Shown: piece by piece, positions 53,128-60,756 of the stretch | Position numbering within the stretch: the first letter of the stretch is position 1 | Layout of the letters: every line of letters begins with the position of its first letter | Assembly (NCBI GenBank): GCA_964016105.1 | Contig: CAXHEX010000006.1 | Span: 191,004-255,003, forward strand | Reading direction: 5' to 3' | Length of the DNA: 64,000 bases | From: Ketobacter sp964016105 | GTDB taxonomy: Bacteria > Pseudomonadota > Gammaproteobacteria > Pseudomonadales > Ketobacteraceae | Notes under the pieces: model-generated | Told to the model about the DNA's origin: nothing | The model's database searches: none | What the model saw: the letters and a program-made list of their open reading frames with translations, nothing else | Made by a program: the position numbers and the translations under genes

Positions 53128-53290
53128 AACACCTCTGATAGCCCAGCAAGCGAGGGCTGACAATTCTGTATACCACACAGCAACCTTCGATTTATGCGGC
53201 TGTTATGGCTTACACAGCTCAGTAGCTGAGATTCTAATCTTCTTTGCTTGGGTAATGCAGCGACATTGATTAACATAAATGAGTCCGCCA

Positions 53291-53324
53291 GTGACAAAAT
53301 ATTAGCAAGCTAATATTTTGTCAC
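53291..53324. promoter_or_regulatory. Large palindromic operator candidate
   Basis: GTGACAAAATATTAGC (53291-53306) and GCTAATATTTTGTCAC (53309-53324) are perfect inverted arms around AA. A third half-site copy, CTAATATTT, recurs at 53338-53346, 28 bases after the right arm's CTAATATTT. The site lies between the receiver gene (minus) and the S24 repressor gene (plus), about 130 bases before the latter. Autoregulation by the repressor, and control of the receiver gene, are plausible. Confidence 0.7.
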
Positions 53325-53454
53325 TAATGTAATCATACTAATATTTCGGTTACAAGTCTTTTCTGGTCAAAAAATAGCTTTATATCGTTGCCTCGGTACT
53401 GTTCTGTCCCTATCATGTTAAACCTCAATTTAATCAGGGATTAAGCAGGCTAGT

Positions 53455-54219
53455 ATGAGGAAGCGCATCGTTCATCTTCGTGAAACGCTCGATCTGTCGC
53501 AGGCGGAGTTCGCGGAGAGTATTGGAATTACCCAAGGCGCACTATCCCAATTGGAAACAGGGAAATCGCAACTTTCTCTGACCACACTGAGAAAAATACA
53601 TTTGTCCCATAGGGTTGATTGCAACTGGTTGTTAACCGGCGTTGGGGAAATGTTTACCCAAAACGATCAAATCGTTATTTCGTCCAACAGTGGTCGAATT
53701 TCAGCTCAGCAATTGATACCCCTGGTAAAAGAAGAAGCCCATGCCGGCTATATCAAGAACTGCAACGATGTAGAATATTTACACACATTTGATGTCTATA
53801 AAATACCAGGCTACGAAAACGGCGATTATCGCTTGTTCGAAGTCTGCGGTGACAGCATGCTTCCTACGTTGCATCCGCGGGAAATCGTAGTGGTGGAACG
53901 CATGGAAGCTGACATCAGCAAAGTTGAAAACGGTGCCCTGGCGGTATTGGTTACAGAAGAGGGTATCGTCGCAAAACGTACTTACGTTATAGAGAAAGAT
54001 TCGAACAAACTGGTTTTAAAAAGCGATAACCCAGACTATAAAACCTATGCCATCGATTTTGATAGCGTGATTGAGGCGTGGCTCATCAGGGCGAAATTAA
54101 CAAGCATCTTCGCTCAAGACAGCTTGGCTTACTCCAGCAAGCTGGAGCAAATGGAGTCTGACATACAAAGCCTTAAAACTCAGATGGATGAAGTCCGCTC
54201 CAAAGACCATAAAGACTAG
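53455..54219 (+). CDS. LexA/CI-like repressor (XRE HTH plus S24 peptidase)
   Basis: The 254-residue protein has an XRE helix-turn-helix at residues 1-60 (LSQAEFAESIGITQGALSQL) and an S24 domain. The autocleavage features are all there: an Ala97-Gly98 site in KEEAHAGYI, nucleophile Ser134 in VCGDSMLPTL, and Lys174 in GIVAKRTY. A coiled C-terminal extension follows. Such repressors self-cleave on RecA-ssDNA filaments or act as stress-responsive regulators. There is no phage structural or integrase gene nearby, so it is probably a stand-alone regulator. It splits the two minus-strand halves of the phytochrome cluster. Confidence 0.9.
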   Translation: MRKRIVHLRETLDLSQAEFAESIGITQGALSQLETGKSQLSLTTLRKIHLSHRVDCNWLLTGVGEMFTQNDQIVISSNSGRISAQQLIPLVKEEAHAGYIKNCNDVEYLHTFDVYKIPGYENGDYRLFEVCGDSMLPTLHPREIVVVERMEADISKVENGALAVLVTEEGIVAKRTYVIEKDSNKLVLKSDNPDYKTYAIDFDSVIEAWLIRAKLTSIFAQDSLAYSSKLEQMESDIQSLKTQMDEVRSKDHKD

Positions 54220-54232
54220 CATTCGGTCTTTT
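54202..54232 (+). terminator. Possible terminator of the S24 repressor gene
   Basis: AAAGACC (54202-54208) pairs with GGTCTTT (54225-54231) around a 16-base loop that includes the stop codon. Only a short T run follows. The BphP stop lies 24 bases after the repressor stop, so some convergent termination is needed. Confidence 0.3.
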
Positions 54233-54242
54233 GTCTAGCGTC

Positions 54243-56507
54243 TTAACTAGGCTTGGGGAATTTTAGATAAAAAGTGGCTCCCTGGTTTGGCGTAGCGGTG
54301 GCCCATATCTTGCCATGGTGGTGCTCCATGATCTTTTTGCAAATAGCCAAACCAAAGCCAGTGCCTTCATAGCTGCTTCTACCATGTAGTCGCTGAAACA
54401 ACTCAAAAATCTGGTCTTTGTATCTGGGATCAAAACCGATACCGTTGTCTTCAATGGCCAATGTGGTGTTGACATCGCTTGTTTCGTGCAGGGTGATTTT
54501 GATTACGGGAGCTATTCCATCTGCTGTAAACTTCAGAGAATTTTGAATTAAATTTTGCAGCACCCGGTAAATCTGGCTTTTGTTGGCACGCACCTTACCA
54601 AGCTCTCCCAGTTCGACGGTGGCGTTCTTTTCACTTATGCTCAGTGCTAAATCCGATAGCACCTCTTGCACCAGGCTTTTCAGATCAATTTCTCCATACT
54701 CCAGTTCATCGCGATCGATTCTTGAGTAATTCAACAAGTCTTTTATCAGACTTTGCATCCGGCTGGCTGCGGATACCATGCGTTCTGTGTACAACGTTAG
54801 GTTCGGTTCGTCTAATGAGGTCGCGATTTTTTCGATTCGGCTACCAAAGGACTGAATTTTGCGCAACGGTTCCTGTAAGTCGTGAGACGCCACATAGGCA
54901 AACTGCTCAAGTTGCTCGTTGGTCAGCTGCATCTCTGCCAGGGCATCCCCCAGTTGCTCTGTTCTGTCTTTCACCATTAATTCGAGCTTTTGGTTGGTCT
55001 CTTTAATGGTTTCAGCGTGTCGAATAGCGTGGTTTATTACCAGGTTTTTGATGTTCAGTGCCGTATTAATTTCCACTTCAGTCCAGAGCAAGGATTGGTT
55101 GCGAACGTTTTCCTGCCAAAGCTTGAAAGAACTGCGAGGCATCAATCGATGGCTGCCATCGTCCAAAAACTCGATGGATTTTTCGGGCTTTCCGCCCCAG
55201 TCCTTGGTGTGAATCAACTCAGTTCTGAACCACATGATCACGTGACCCTGTTGTGGCAATACGGGCACCACCACCAGGCCGCTGGCGGTGTCGCTATACT
55301 TGCTAAACTCTGGATTCTCACTGGCAAGATGGTTGGTATGGAAAATGGATTCGTTATAAATGGGTTGTGAGCGGTACCAATCATAGATTGCCACCACATC
55401 ACTTTCATCGGGCGTTACGCCAGAAAGCTCAAATTTGCCCCCCAAATTCCACGCTATACCGGACGCTCCAACAGCTTCTTTCATTAGCCCAGTGGCTGAC
55501 TCAATACCCTCGAAATAATCAGATTTTGTTGAAATCGCTTCCAACACCGCTGCAGTGCGGGATTTGGCCTCCGATTGTTCCACTATCATGTCAGCTCGCG
55601 CTCGCACTGCGAGGAAGTGTGACAGTATCAGGCCGAGGTAGGCAGCGGATTCTCTAATCTGAAACGGAATAACCAGCGGTGAATAGTGGTGACAGGCAAT
55701 TAGCCCCCAGAGCCGGTCGCCGATGGTGATGCTAATGGACATGGAAGCCGAGACTCCCATGTTGCGGAGGTATTGGCAATGGATGGGCGATACGCTACGT
55801 AGTACGCTTGAGCTCAGATCAATGTGTTCATCATTTGGGTAAAGTGGTACCGGTGACCCATCCACGTCCGACAACAGACGTAAGCGGTTTTTAAGGTACA
55901 ATGCTCTGGCTTGAGCCGGTATGTCTGATTCGGGAAAGTGCTGCCTTAAAAAGGAGTTTAAATTCGACCGTTTTGCTTCAGCGATTACTTCACCGTTATA
56001 AGACTGATCAAATTTATAGACCATTACGCGGTCCAGGCCGGTAATATTTCTTACCTCTTGAGCGACACACTCAAACAGATCATTAATTGGCTCGATGCTG
56101 ATTATTTTATTAAGGAAGTTGCGCAACCTTATATATTGGGCTTCAAAAGTGGCTTTTTCTTTTACTAGTCCCGGTTCCATATCCAGTAAAATGTATTTAT
56201 CGTTTTCACTGGCAACGATTTCAACGCATCGGCCGTTGTTTAGCTCCTGTTGATGGGGATTAAAATTAAAGTAGGTTTTGTCGGCGGTGTGCTTGCGAAG
56301 ACTTTGGGCAAAACCCTCGCCCAGATATTCACTAGCACACTTGCCGATCAGGTCTTCTACGGGAATTTCAAAAATGTCTATTATATTTTTGCTGGCGTGG
56401 CGTATTACCAAGCTTTCAACTTCAACCACTAACAAACAGCCGTGGGGTTGTATGCTACCGGGAATATGAATCGGTTCCTCGTGGCAATTATCCAGCGTAA
56501 CGGTCAA
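54243..56507 (-). CDS. bphP: Bacteriophytochrome histidine kinase
   Basis: A red/far-red light sensor binding biliverdin. The PAS domain has the chromophore Cys in DNCHEEPIHIPGSIQPHG. The GAF domain has FPESDIPAQARALYL and SPIHCQYLRNMGVSASM, and the PHY tongue carries PRSSF. A coiled linker leads to HisKA (YVASHDLQEPLRKIQSF) and the ATPase (ALVWLF-free frame; NLIQNSLKF, GTGFGLAICKKIMEHH). The TTG at 56507, seven bases after AGGAG, gives 754 residues and puts the Cys at position 8. ATG 56534 and TTG 56552 are alternatives that overlap bphO more. No attached receiver, so it needs a separate partner such as the Rcp-like protein. Confidence 0.95.
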   Translation of the reverse strand: MTVTLDNCHEEPIHIPGSIQPHGCLLVVEVESLVIRHASKNIIDIFEIPVEDLIGKCASEYLGEGFAQSLRKHTADKTYFNFNPHQQELNNGRCVEIVASENDKYILLDMEPGLVKEKATFEAQYIRLRNFLNKIISIEPINDLFECVAQEVRNITGLDRVMVYKFDQSYNGEVIAEAKRSNLNSFLRQHFPESDIPAQARALYLKNRLRLLSDVDGSPVPLYPNDEHIDLSSSVLRSVSPIHCQYLRNMGVSASMSISITIGDRLWGLIACHHYSPLVIPFQIRESAAYLGLILSHFLAVRARADMIVEQSEAKSRTAAVLEAISTKSDYFEGIESATGLMKEAVGASGIAWNLGGKFELSGVTPDESDVVAIYDWYRSQPIYNESIFHTNHLASENPEFSKYSDTASGLVVVPVLPQQGHVIMWFRTELIHTKDWGGKPEKSIEFLDDGSHRLMPRSSFKLWQENVRNQSLLWTEVEINTALNIKNLVINHAIRHAETIKETNQKLELMVKDRTEQLGDALAEMQLTNEQLEQFAYVASHDLQEPLRKIQSFGSRIEKIATSLDEPNLTLYTERMVSAASRMQSLIKDLLNYSRIDRDELEYGEIDLKSLVQEVLSDLALSISEKNATVELGELGKVRANKSQIYRVLQNLIQNSLKFTADGIAPVIKITLHETSDVNTTLAIEDNGIGFDPRYKDQIFELFQRLHGRSSYEGTGFGLAICKKIMEHHHGKIWATATPNQGATFYLKFPKPS

Positions 56508-57108
56508 TTTGCAGCTCCTGACTTTTCCATACATTGGAGAATACGAGCTCAAAGTTACGGAATACTATTTCCGCGCCCACCGAAACTTCGTGGAAGCTGT
56601 GTTCTCGAGAACTGCCGTAGTCATTGAGTGCGGAAAGGAGTTCTTGCCACATCAAATGAACTTGATTTTCGTAGCTGTTAAAGAATCGCAGATGTTTTTT
56701 CTGATCAATAAAACTGTGTTTTGCGAGCTGCTGAGATATGATTTGCCCACCCATGGTTGAGCCTTCTAGAACGTATAAAGCTCCGAATGCTTCTTCCGTA
56801 GAAGATAAGGGTGTCAGTTCAGCGAATGGCGTAACAACGGAATTGGCGCCGAGTTGTCTCAGCGCCGCTAGATCCGCTTCAAGCCACAGGATTTTGCTGC
56901 GATTGCGTAACAACGCTTCTACCCTATGAAATTTTTTGATCTGTTGTTCGAAGTGTCTGTGTAGCACTAGGAAAGCGTCTAGTATTTCGCTGTATTGATC
57001 AAGATTAAAGTCGGGACTGAAAAGACGTTTTGCCAGGGGTTTTTCAACCCTGCGGTGGAGTAACTGGGTGTTGTTTTTGATGTGGTTGGAGAGTGTTTGG
57101 ATAGACAT
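56488..57108 (-). CDS. bphO: Biliverdin-producing heme oxygenase
   Basis: The 206-residue protein is a BphO-type heme oxygenase that opens heme to biliverdin, the chromophore of the neighbouring phytochrome. The proximal His is in NNTQLLHRRVEKPLAKRLFS, and the distal helix has GALYVLEGSTMGGQIISQQL. It is the first gene of the pair and overlaps the start of bphP, the common bphO-bphP operon. The ATG follows AAGAGA. Confidence 0.94.
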   Translation of the reverse strand: MSIQTLSNHIKNNTQLLHRRVEKPLAKRLFSPDFNLDQYSEILDAFLVLHRHFEQQIKKFHRVEALLRNRSKILWLEADLAALRQLGANSVVTPFAELTPLSSTEEAFGALYVLEGSTMGGQIISQQLAKHSFIDQKKHLRFFNSYENQVHLMWQELLSALNDYGSSREHSFHEVSVGAEIVFRNFELVFSNVWKSQELQIDRYAG

Positions 57109-57474
57109 ATTTCTCTTCTTAGTGACAGTTCCTACCGAATCAGCCGTTTAGTGTGGGCTCCAGCTGCAAACAAACAAGCAACCACTCCGGCAGTATGCAT
57201 AAATTTGTGATAGCCCACTAGTGCACATTCAATTTTTAATCAAGTTTGCATTTCAGGCCATGGGCAATGGCGTCAGGCCCATTCGAATATCAGCGTGATT
57301 ACGTTTAACAACGGGTGTGTAGCAAAGAGTGTACCACCTATGGGGTGTCTTCAGATGTCGTGAGCAGCAGCGGTGATGCGTGAATCTCCGGGAACAGCAA
57401 GCACAGGAGTCCTTATGGTTGCAGTTTTTACAAAATGCAGCCGTAGTTCTTACAAGGTCTTACCGTGCAAAGCT
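57109..57474 (-). other. 366-base region upstream of bphO
   Basis: No gene is visible. It holds the bphO promoter on the minus strand and the 3' end region of the beta-propeller gene. ATGGGC (57260-57265) and GCCCAT (57277-57282) form a weak inverted repeat. I saw no clear terminator for the propeller gene. Confidence 0.5.
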
Positions 57475-58722
57475 CTATTGTTGTTTTTGCAACCATGTTT
57501 CATTCACATAGCCCTCACGAATTCGTTGCGGGTGTCGCCCCACTTTCACTCTCGCAATTTCTTTTCTGCTGGCGTAAGAAATTACCGACATGTGATCGGT
57601 TTCGCTCCAGGAAATGTAGCAGTGCTCACCGGATTTGTCGGTGGTAACCCAATAGGGTTTAGCACCGATATCTTTCAATAAGGTTGCTTCCATGGTGGCT
57701 CTATCCACTACGGCCACATAGTCATCCATGGTACCTGCTACGCAAAGTGTGCTGTCGTCGCCACTCATGGCAATACCGTGATGGGCGGAATCATTGACAT
57801 AATCAGTGATAGGCACATCGGGTATTAAATTGGGCAATTCCACTACACGGGTTATTTTGTCGTTTTCCATGTCGTACTCCACAAACCCATGGAGAAATGA
57901 CAGTTGAAAATAAAAGATGCTCTCATCGCTGGTGTGAGCCATGGGGCGAACCGCCGGGCTTAGGTCATGGTAGCCCGCCTGCTTGAGTTTATCACTCATA
58001 TCAAAGCTCTTTATGTCTTCCATGGTATTGCGGTCAACCACCTTGAACAGGCGTTTGCCTTTTAAGAATCGCTTTCCCGGTGCATCCAGATTGGTCCACA
58101 CCGATCCGATGCTGGCGTGGTAAATCTTACTGCCATCCTTGGAATAGACATTTTCATGGGGGCTTGTACCAGAAGGGAATTGGGCCAGCTCTTTACCGCT
58201 TTCTACATCTATGATGTGCACCACTTTTCCAGTGGAGGCGGATACGGCAACCTCGCTGCCGTCCGGTGACAGGGCCATGTGGTCTGACCGGTAACCTTTC
58301 ACAGGAAAGCGCCATTGGATTTTGCCACTGGCCATATCGATGGCTACCACGTCTGCAAAACTGGGTCTTGAGACGATCAGGTAGCGGCCGTCCAGGGTGC
58401 TGTACATATCGTCTACGTACTGGTGGTTACCTTCTCCAACCAGGTGTTTGATACCCAGGTAAACAAGGTAGTGAATGAAGTTTCCTGATATTTCCTCTTC
58501 TCTTTCCAGGCGGTCGGGAATGCCATTGATACGGCCCAAGTGCTCATAGTTTTGGGCGTCAATCACGTCGATCATGCCCTCCCAATTGTTGCCCACAAAG
58601 ATAACGTCTCTGGCTGTGCTGGCGTGTATCTGGGTCGCTTCCTGGTTAGATTGAGCGATACTGAGGCTGGCCACAGCCAGGGTAAGAATGGTCAGCAGCG
58701 AGCGGAAGCTGAATTTGGTCAT
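57475..58722 (-). CDS. Secreted YncE-like beta-propeller protein
   Basis: The 415-residue protein has a signal peptide (FRSLLTILTLAVASLSIAQS) and then repeated propeller blades such as DVIFVGNNWEGMIDVIDAQN, YLIVSRPSFADVVAIDMASG and VAVSASTGKVVHIIDVESGK. The sequence resembles YncE/YVTN and methylamine-dehydrogenase-like seven-blade propellers found in the periplasm. No catalytic residues or cofactor sites are evident; a scaffolding or binding role is the usual inference. It stands alone between bphO and pncC and belongs to the accessory block. Confidence 0.82.
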   Translation of the reverse strand: MTKFSFRSLLTILTLAVASLSIAQSNQEATQIHASTARDVIFVGNNWEGMIDVIDAQNYEHLGRINGIPDRLEREEEISGNFIHYLVYLGIKHLVGEGNHQYVDDMYSTLDGRYLIVSRPSFADVVAIDMASGKIQWRFPVKGYRSDHMALSPDGSEVAVSASTGKVVHIIDVESGKELAQFPSGTSPHENVYSKDGSKIYHASIGSVWTNLDAPGKRFLKGKRLFKVVDRNTMEDIKSFDMSDKLKQAGYHDLSPAVRPMAHTSDESIFYFQLSFLHGFVEYDMENDKITRVVELPNLIPDVPITDYVNDSAHHGIAMSGDDSTLCVAGTMDDYVAVVDRATMEATLLKDIGAKPYWVTTDKSGEHCYISWSETDHMSVISYASRKEIARVKVGRHPQRIREGYVNETWLQKQQ

Positions 58723-58936
58723 GGTTGGTCAACTTGTTGGTATAATTATTAACCAGAAACTACCACAATTGGGCTTTTTATTGCAGCTTTTATTGCCCTC
58801 AGGTTTATTTAGTCGGTTTGCTGGCTATAAGACCCATTTATCCTCACGCAAGATGCCAGAGGCATTGCTCACGGCACTAGTGGCAATGGGCGCTTAGGGG
58901 TACAATGCGGGCCTAATTTTTAACAAGAACGAACCT

Positions 58937-59500
58937 ATGTTGCTGTACACAGACCAGGTGATGCTGATTGAGGCCCTTTCCAAACAGTTGGGCTCGCTTC
59001 TGAACAATACCAATCTCAAAATTGCCACAGCGGAATCCTGTACCGGGGGCTGGATTGCCCAGGCGGTCACCCAGGTGGATGGGTGCTCGGCCTGGTTTGA
59101 TCGGGGATTTGTACCCTACACCAATGAGGCACTTCGTGAAATGCTAGCGGTGAAGGTTCGAACCCTCAATAAACATGGCGCTATAAGTGAGCCTGCTGTA
59201 CTGGAGATGGCGCTGGGTGCGGTCAAAAAGTCCAACGCCAATTTCTCCGTGGCCGTAATCGGCGCAGCCGGTCCCGAAGAGGGCAGCCAGGAAATCCCCG
59301 TGGGCAGGGTGTGGATTGCCTGGAATATGGACGGCGAAACCGATGCTTCCTGTATGCATTTTCCCGGCGAACGACGGGATATCCGCGCTGCGGCGGTGAT
59401 TATTGCTCTTCAGGGGTTATTGGTAAGAATTAGAAACTGGCAGGACCAACAGGCTAATTCCGAAAAAGAAATTCCAGAGTTACTTGATGAAACAGAATAA
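58937..59500 (+). CDS. pncC: Nicotinamide-nucleotide amidohydrolase (CinA C-terminal domain)
   Basis: The 187-residue protein is the stand-alone CinA C-domain, which hydrolyses NMN to nicotinate mononucleotide in NAD recycling. It has the family signatures LKIATAESCTGGWIAQAVT and GCSAWFDRGFVPYTNEALRE, plus VAVIGAAGPEEGSQEIPVGR. A second possible ATG lies 11 codons in. It precedes recA, the conserved gammaproteobacterial order, with the LexA box directly after its stop. Confidence 0.95.
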   Translation: MLLYTDQVMLIEALSKQLGSLLNNTNLKIATAESCTGGWIAQAVTQVDGCSAWFDRGFVPYTNEALREMLAVKVRTLNKHGAISEPAVLEMALGAVKKSNANFSVAVIGAAGPEEGSQEIPVGRVWIAWNMDGETDASCMHFPGERRDIRAAAVIIALQGLLVRIRNWQDQQANSEKEIPELLDETE

Positions 59501-59520
59501 TACTGTTTAAATGTACAGTA
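59501..59520 (+). promoter_or_regulatory. LexA (SOS) box of recA
   Basis: TACTGTTTAAATGTACAGTA matches the gammaproteobacterial LexA consensus CTGT-N8-ACAG with perfect outer TACTGT/ACAGTA arms. It begins immediately after the pncC stop and 60 bases before the recA ATG. Confidence 0.95.
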
Positions 59521-59560
59521 ATCGAATGGGTGTTGGATAATTTACTGCGAGGACGAGTTA

Positions 59561-60586
59561 ATGGACAACAACAAAAAGAAGGCGCTGGGCGCCGCTTTAT
59601 CACAGATCGAGCGACAATTTGGTAAGGGCGCAGTTATGCGCATGGGCGACCAGCAAATTCAAGCGATCCCTGCCATTTCCACTGGTTCCCTGGGGCTGGA
59701 TATCGCGCTGGGTATTGGTGGTTTGCCGAAAGGTCGAATTGTTGAAATCTTTGGCCCTGAATCCTCGGGTAAAACCACTCTTACTCTTAGTGCCGTGGCC
59801 CAAGCTCAAAAACAGGGTCTTACCTGCGCTTTTGTGGATGCGGAACATGCTCTGGATCCAATCTATGCTGGAAAGCTGGGGGTTAATGTGGATGATCTGC
59901 TGGTTTCCCAACCGGACACTGGCGAGCAGGCTCTGGAAATTACCGATATGCTGGTGCGATCCAACGCTGTCGATGTGATTATTGTGGATTCGGTTGCCGC
60001 TCTGGTTCCCCGTGCGGAAATTGAAGGGGATATGGGCGACAGTCATGTGGGTCTACAGGCGCGGTTGATGTCCCAGGCTCTGCGTAAAATCACCGGCAGC
60101 GTTAAACAAGCCAATTGTCTGGTGGTGTTTATCAACCAGATTCGAATGAAAATTGGGGTTATGTTTGGTAATCCTGAAACAACCACCGGCGGTAACGCGT
60201 TGAAATTCTATTCTTCAGTTCGCTTGGATATTCGCCGTACTGGTGCGGTTAAGCAAGGCGATGAGGTGGTGGGTAATGAAACCCGGGTTAAAGTGGTGAA
60301 AAACAAAGTGTCACCTCCTTTTAAACAAGCCGAATTCCAAATTCTCTATGGCAAAGGTATCTACCATATGGGAGAAGTGCTGGATTTAGGGGTAGCCTGT
60401 GGTCTGGTGGATAAATCCGGCGCATGGTATGCCTACCAGGGGGATAAGATTGGTCAGGGTAAGGCTAATGCTGCCAAGTTTTTAGAAGATAACCCTGAGG
60501 TGGCTGATGCCATCGAGCAAGAGATACGCCGCCAAATGCTCAATGTCCAGGAAGCCCCGGCAAGCGAAGAGTTGGAAGAGGCGTAA
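59561..60586 (+). CDS. recA: Recombinase RecA
   Basis: RecA forms ssDNA filaments for recombination and triggers LexA-type self-cleavage. The 341-residue protein has IERQFGKGAVMRMGD, Walker A FGPESSGKTTLTLSAVAQ, the LVVFINQIRMKIGVMFGNPE loop 2 region and the acidic C-terminus ASEELEEA. It is under the LexA box above and ends before a strong terminator. recX, its usual next gene, is absent. Confidence 0.99.
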   Translation: MDNNKKKALGAALSQIERQFGKGAVMRMGDQQIQAIPAISTGSLGLDIALGIGGLPKGRIVEIFGPESSGKTTLTLSAVAQAQKQGLTCAFVDAEHALDPIYAGKLGVNVDDLLVSQPDTGEQALEITDMLVRSNAVDVIIVDSVAALVPRAEIEGDMGDSHVGLQARLMSQALRKITGSVKQANCLVVFINQIRMKIGVMFGNPETTTGGNALKFYSSVRLDIRRTGAVKQGDEVVGNETRVKVVKNKVSPPFKQAEFQILYGKGIYHMGEVLDLGVACGLVDKSGAWYAYQGDKIGQGKANAAKFLEDNPEVADAIEQEIRRQMLNVQEAPASEELEEA

Positions 60587-60661
60587 GCTATCGCGTAGCC
60601 TATTCCCAACAATTGAACCCAGATACCCGTTTGCGGTATCACCTCTAACTTCTCCACTAGC

Positions 60662-60699
60662 GCAAACCCTATATAGTCTTCATAGGGTTTGCGTTTTTA
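60662..60699 (+). terminator. Rho-independent terminator of recA
   Basis: CGCAAACCCTAT (60662-60673) pairs perfectly with ATAGGGTTTGCG (60683-60694) and is followed by five T's. Confidence 0.95.
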
Positions 60700-60720
60700 G
60701 TTTAAAGGTCCCTGCCCATG

Positions 60721-60747
60721 CCTCATAAAGCGGAAGCTTTTATGAGG
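60721..60747 (-). terminator. Stem-loop after the TSP3-repeat gene
   Basis: CCTCATAAA-GC and GC-TTTTATGAGG pair with one bulge around GGAA, ten bases past the stop of the minus-strand gene. There is no T run, so terminator function is uncertain. Confidence 0.4.
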
Positions 60748-60756
60748 CTGGCTGCA

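Noticed and set aside
53455..54219. Prophage remnant call
   Set aside because: A CI-like repressor alone is not enough. No integrase, excisionase, structural or lysis genes are nearby.
57260..57282. Inverted repeat ATGGGC/GCCCAT upstream of bphO as an operator
   Set aside because: Only six bases per arm with an 11-base gap, which is expected by chance at this density.
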